This document shows, one piece after another, positions 62,201-64,000 of a stretch of DNA of 64,000 nucleotides. Every line of letters begins with the position of its first letter. Position 1 is the stretch's first letter. The stretch is from Clostridia bacterium (lineage in GTDB: Bacteria > Bacillota > Clostridia > Christensenellales > Borkfalkiaceae): positions 1-64,000 of the forward strand of contig JAFTHU010000017.1 in NCBI GenBank assembly GCA_017457215.1, in the 5' to 3' direction. The notes under the pieces were generated by a model. That model was given only the letters and a program-made list of their open reading frames with translations. It did not search any database and was not told the origin of the DNA. The translations under genes were made by a program, and so were the position numbers.

Positions 62201-62487
62201 CTATTTCGTTTGACTTGAAGATTGTTGGAAGTATGGGTTGGGCTGGTTTTGCTGTTTCCGCGGACGGAATTACGTATAGCGACTATGCTTGGACGAATCT
62301 TTCCGACGGTTGGAGCGGTTACGGTATGGTTGTAAAATCGATTGGTAACGGTTGGCTTAGATGTACGGTTACGTTGGATACGAATTTCAGCGCATACAGC
62401 AGTGCGATTGGTGTACTCCGTTTCATGGTACACCCTACGGACAACAACGAGTCGGTTATGTATATCGACAACTTGTTCCTTGGCTAA
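56218..62487 (+). CDS. Very large exported TIM-barrel protein with C-terminal binding modules
   Basis: The 2089-aa protein has an N-terminal signal or anchor segment (KILATAIVALACAFTAIWGV, residues ~7-26). A beta-rich part follows. Around residues 637-1010 is a TIM-barrel glycosidase-like domain (FAGFFAWDEPKPTTAAMNAV; probable catalytic Glu near 742, LSVDTYPIK, DSISWWSYYP). Next come InlB-type repeats (EHTVTFKNWDG, REGWRFTGWTP) alternating with two modules like those of the 1405-aa protein, then three copies of a third module (SGVWWNYDIDLT, GKTITFDVKIVG). The ATG at 56218 has AAAGGAG 8 nt upstream. Family of the barrel is uncertain; it is probably a new or divergent glycoside hydrolase. Confidence 0.72.
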   Translation: MKKWIRKILATAIVALACAFTAIWGVNVWNDGVKAGAETLNAYNVGLNMNEYDLRDNGVATGNGEKYLYLAIEGGDSIPYSGDWSVSYMSDSAVKVNGITQSAAMIKTDAERVALPLKNSVVDYGDLQAGSTITIDGTFSNAEKGSFAVNEVTFVYDGYTWTEENSAYTLEYSGTENGAPQSGLYASMAQNDIPFAADWSIWLNPCRDDQFVLTSGGVNTAFRGGLCKYGAADWYVTFNSDNNGLYNSAKDTPLEGDVMTFGGWFYRGTDFIYIENTQYEFKDGVWTDVTPVVAVALNGETVEDDIVFVMPNTETGVISATSDSGNVVAVYETTAVVDGKFVSRSGEEITNCRATFTVEKNVGVRSFYFTREMLVRVGFEDFVMIEGASVRIAQDDINGLRFGAEMSAKTYESLKAQNAEFGMVIVPRDYITEGYELTAANLFGANAKYSATATAGAGQTVRKMLLLQDLTPSDSNKDGKYEVSGAITDILTNNLTREFVGLAYVKLGTQYTMASYYADDIENNARSIYYVSQKAIEANDNASAIQEKYIDAFEAYVNDLGATYNREYTVNYITTINGKSTVETETVVAPLNSEINLTAKEISGFKITSASKITSRVYANKDNVFNFYYTVEGAPVYDAMAWYHPELDASNNYNNAHNDAVAQTMKDAGFTTVLLGGGDYGVKLNSDANIAVTRTIIDMFYRNGIKSIVWTGNWSDTEEYTFETLPDFSNHEGFAGFFAWDEPKPTTAAMNAVAEYADWYIQTYGASESDSPFMVNLLPSYSYFKDGDYTSYADYIKAYCDIVLSKFTDGKYLSVDTYPIKSDGSMRDTFLYDLAVLKAYAVERDAVMHAVLQGCGFEDSSNGTTYNKAPTEEQLRLQLYTALAFGADSISWWSYYPLNVVTNGALNADGSTTEVYDDIKTVNNELATFSSLYKNYDWKGVIMSSPDSGFFGIGADAQYKAYKKVKDEGLFSNYLLSASNTSSFTSIEGSGSNHIVSVMQDDNGNEAFVAVNYAAVGDKQTLNLTFKGALGQYAIYKNGEMQTVAIGTDGYTLTLAPGEGAFIVEANSEHTVTFKNWDGAVLQEETLIFGSVPEYKGETPTREGWRFTGWTPEIGAISGDTVYTALFEELPKYTITFRNDDDSIILSKEYYEGATVEEPETPTKAAVEGEYAYTFAGWDYPVTTVGCDATYRATYTKVLIDLTNGEIENGGIDSITNDTNMKSQGGTHSLNIVESISSGNLPYFALTLDKTYDLTDKYMVFDYHAVNADCWIVVFDFVNNNQKLGLWKMFSLNANVSESTHYCEDIGNGWIRVYVNLNSFGASLDNVSRIYATLNAADGSGERNLHFDNLHFVTTPTHTITFKDYDGSVISSAEYPLGATVNVPNNPTRAADAGECSYVFAGWDYSVTDVQRNATYTATYTKTDIVDLWNGSVEKGDIDTITNDTADRSENSTYSLNIVEPIAGGNLPYFAITLDKTYDLTNSYMVFDFKNIDRNGWLVVFDFVNNGGKLGLWNMFTLNTGIKEDTHTCEDLGNGWLRVYVDLDVLNSSLSGVSKIYATLNASDGSGTLDINFDNLHFEKKRVYTEADDAISACGLAAVNGGSATIDSSVVSSTSVKSAKFNVPAGNSGVWWNYDIDLTKVTGSALNMSGKTITFDVKIVGNMTWVGFKVADGNGNYVNCADTNDYAWMNLSSGWSGFGMSIAAINDGWYRVSFNPDTSFSSAGSNIAKLRFLVNPQDGSEANMYVDNLYLDSVIDLPTEADDYSTSCGLVAVNGGTIAVDTNVYSVFSTQSIKANVPAGNSGVWWNYDLDLTGIHGSALNLSGKAITFDLKIVGSMSLVGFTVADSNGNYAQPDGEGYVWTNLTNGWGEDKGWIVTAISDGWFRVSFTADTKFSGCSSDVAKLRFLVNPSTTDEASLYIDNLYVENVLPVDYIGQCGLVAVNGGTIAKDTSDVSKLSTESVKCTVPAGNNDAWWNYDVSLREIAGGALDLSGQTISFDLKIVGSMGWAGFAVSADGITYSDYAWTNLSDGWSGYGMVVKSIGNGWLRCTVTLDTNFSAYSSAIGVLRFMVHPTDNNESVMYIDNLFLG
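60970..62484 (+). repeat. Three tandem ~510-bp C-terminal module repeats
   Basis: Units begin near 60970, 61490 and 62011. Each contains the codons for CGLAAVNGG or CGLVAVNGG and later VPAGNSGVWWNYD or a close form. The modules differ more than the 690-bp units, so they are older duplications. Confidence 0.75.
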
Positions 62488-62506
62488 TGAACAAAAAACT
62501 ACGCAT

Positions 62507-62535
62507 AAGGTTGGCTCTTTATAAGGGCCAACCTT
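62507..62535 (+). other. Intercistronic RNA hairpin before the mannosidase gene
   Basis: AAGGTTGGCTCTT (62507-62519) pairs with AAGGGCCAACCTT (62523-62535) with one wobble pair around a 3-nt loop. No T-run follows, so reading into the next gene is expected. It shares GGTTGG with the hairpin at 56028-56052. Confidence 0.6.
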
Positions 62536-62552
62536 ACGGAGCGTAAAAGGCA

Positions 62553-64000
62553 ATGAGAAGTAGAGAACTTATGGGAAATAGAGTATCAATTTTATCGAGC
62601 GAATCTTACTACGAGAGAGTAAACAAGCTCGTTTTACAATTAAAGAATAACGTCAACGTAAAGGAAACGCCATTGGCAGATATTCTTTACAAACCGACTA
62701 CTTATAAAGTCGGTAGCAAACTTCCTGATAGCAAGGAAGACGGGTGGGTGAAATTTGAAAATAACGCGCGGTGGGGTGGTACGCCTGATTTTCACGCGTG
62801 GTTTTATACACACGTTTCTTTGGGGAAAGAATTTGTAGGTAAAACACTTCGCTTTCAGTTTCATACGGATTATTGCGGATGGGCTTTTGAAAATCCGCAG
62901 TTTTTGGTGTACGTAAACGGAAAAGTGGTACAGGGTATAGACTTGAATCACAGGTATTTCGAACTTGAATACCAAGAATCCTTCGATTTACATATTTACG
63001 GTTATACGAGTTTTGACTGTTTCCGTGAATTATCCTTTTTTGTTAACGTTTGTGAAATTGACAAAGATACGGAAAAGCTGTATTATGACATAAAGACACC
63101 TTTCGACATTTTAGCCTACACGGACAAAAATTCTAAACAATATGCGGATATTTTATATTATTTAAATGAAACCTTAAAATTGGTGGATTTTAGAGTGGCG
63201 CATACGGAAGAATACCGTAAATCCGTTCAAGATGCCTTGGCATATATAGAAAACGAATTTTACGGTGCGTATTGTAAAAAACAAGACGTTACCTGTGCTT
63301 GCGTGGGGCAGACGCATATCGACGTTGCGTGGCTTTGGACGTTTGCGCAGACGCGCGAAAAAGCGCAACGCAGTTTTGCGACGGTTGTGGAAAATATGCG
63401 CAAATACCCCGAATATACCTTCTTTTGTTCGCAACCCTATCTGTATAAGGCTGTAAAGGAAGAAGACCCCTATCTTTACGCACAAATCCAAGAAAAGGTG
63501 AAAGAGGGCAGATTTGAAACGGAAGGTGGATTGTGGCTGGAAACGGATACCAATTTGCCGAGCGGGGAAAGTTTGGTGCGCCAAATTTTACACGGAAAGA
63601 AATTCTTTAAAGAAGAATTTGGTGTGGATAGTCATATCGTATGGTTGCCCGATGCTTTTGGATATTCCGCCGCATTGCCGCAACTTTTCAAGCTTTCTGG
63701 GATTGATACTTTCGTTACGTCCAAAATTTCTTGGAACGATAAAAACACGATGCCGCATGACGTTTTTACGTGGCGCGGTATTGACGGTTCGGACGTGTTC
63801 ACGTATTTTATCACTTGTCAAAGTATTCATTCTAACCGTCAACGGCTTACTACCTATAACGCAGAGGCGACGCCCGATTATTTGGCGGGCGCGTACGATC
63901 GGTTTAGCGACAAACAGCTTACGGAAAAAGTGTTGGTGGCGTACGGTTATGGCGACGGTGGCGGCGGTCCTACGGCAGAGCAAATTGAAACGGTTGCGCG
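62553..64000 (+). CDS. Alpha-mannosidase, GH38 family (3' end beyond the window)
   Basis: The visible 482 residues show a GH38 enzyme: an N-terminal binding domain with GWVKFENNARWGGTPDFHAW (near residues 67-86), then the catalytic domain with GQTHIDVAWLWTFAQTREKA (zinc ligands H and D), FFCSQPYLYKAVKEE, GGLWLETDTNLPSGESLVRQ and the nucleophile motif WLPDAFGYSAALPQL. GH38 alpha-mannosidases remove terminal mannose. GGAG at 62538-62541 supports the ATG at 62553; an in-frame ATG at 62571 is possible. There is no signal peptide, so it probably works in the cytoplasm on imported oligosaccharides. The gene is cut off by the window end. Confidence 0.93.
   Translation, partial: MRSRELMGNRVSILSSESYYERVNKLVLQLKNNVNVKETPLADILYKPTTYKVGSKLPDSKEDGWVKFENNARWGGTPDFHAWFYTHVSLGKEFVGKTLRFQFHTDYCGWAFENPQFLVYVNGKVVQGIDLNHRYFELEYQESFDLHIYGYTSFDCFRELSFFVNVCEIDKDTEKLYYDIKTPFDILAYTDKNSKQYADILYYLNETLKLVDFRVAHTEEYRKSVQDALAYIENEFYGAYCKKQDVTCACVGQTHIDVAWLWTFAQTREKAQRSFATVVENMRKYPEYTFFCSQPYLYKAVKEEDPYLYAQIQEKVKEGRFETEGGLWLETDTNLPSGESLVRQILHGKKFFKEEFGVDSHIVWLPDAFGYSAALPQLFKLSGIDTFVTSKISWNDKNTMPHDVFTWRGIDGSDVFTYFITCQSIHSNRQRLTTYNAEATPDYLAGAYDRFSDKQLTEKVLVAYGYGDGGGGPTAEQIETVA

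Overview
The window looks like a chromosomal segment of an anaerobic, low-to-mid GC Bacillota of class Clostridia, probably an uncultured gut lineage. The evidence is the Gram-positive spc/alpha ribosomal operon order with adk-map-infA-rpmJ inside it, the zinc-binding forms of S14, S4, L36 and adenylate kinase, a long Bacillus-type SRP RNA with an Alu domain, a fused ECF ATPase, an Fe-S L-serine dehydratase, consensus sigma-A promoters and U-rich intrinsic terminators. Species cannot be named from sequence alone.

Layout. 1-10.5 kb: spc and alpha ribosomal operons (rplX to rplQ) with secY, adk, map, infA and rpoA, closed by a strong terminator. 10.6-20 kb: a thioredoxin-reductase-like flavoprotein lacking the NADPH motif, DNA polymerase IV, the SRP RNA on the minus strand, an Mrp/NBP35 Fe-S ATPase, a ComEC-like metallo-hydrolase, a fused EcfA1A2 with EcfT, truA and an unknown membrane protein. 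20-33.8 kb: housekeeping genes (mnmE, a LysR regulator, lepA, hemW, a histidine phosphatase, a Nudix hydrolase, aroK, panE, gltX), a repetitive Ser/Glu lipoprotein, a frameshifted degV, a D-2-hydroxyacid dehydrogenase and L-serine dehydratase.

33.9-34.3 kb: four tRNA genes (Asp, Phe, Thr, Tyr). The 3' end of tRNA-Tyr is duplicated as a 26-bp direct repeat at 44720-44745, so 34294-44745 is an integrated island. It carries an IS3-type transposase and one apparent defence operon: fic, hsdM, hsdS, an AAA+TOPRIM ATPase and hsdR. A good intrinsic terminator directly after the right repeat looks like the original tRNA-Tyr terminator, now 10.4 kb from its gene. No integrase gene is visible inside.

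45.2-64 kb: a carbohydrate-use locus. A minus-strand AraC-type regulator, possibly translated from a leaderless mRNA, faces a plus-strand run of two LplB/YtcP-type ABC permeases, a lipoprotein solute-binding protein, a DUF4091 (GH123-like) lipoprotein, a 1405-aa modular lipoprotein, a 41-aa peptide gene, a 2089-aa exported TIM-barrel protein with repeated carbohydrate-binding-like modules, and the 5' part of a GH38 alpha-mannosidase. No transporter ATPase is present, so a shared ATPase elsewhere is inferred. The GH38 enzyme points to a mannose-containing glycan as substrate.
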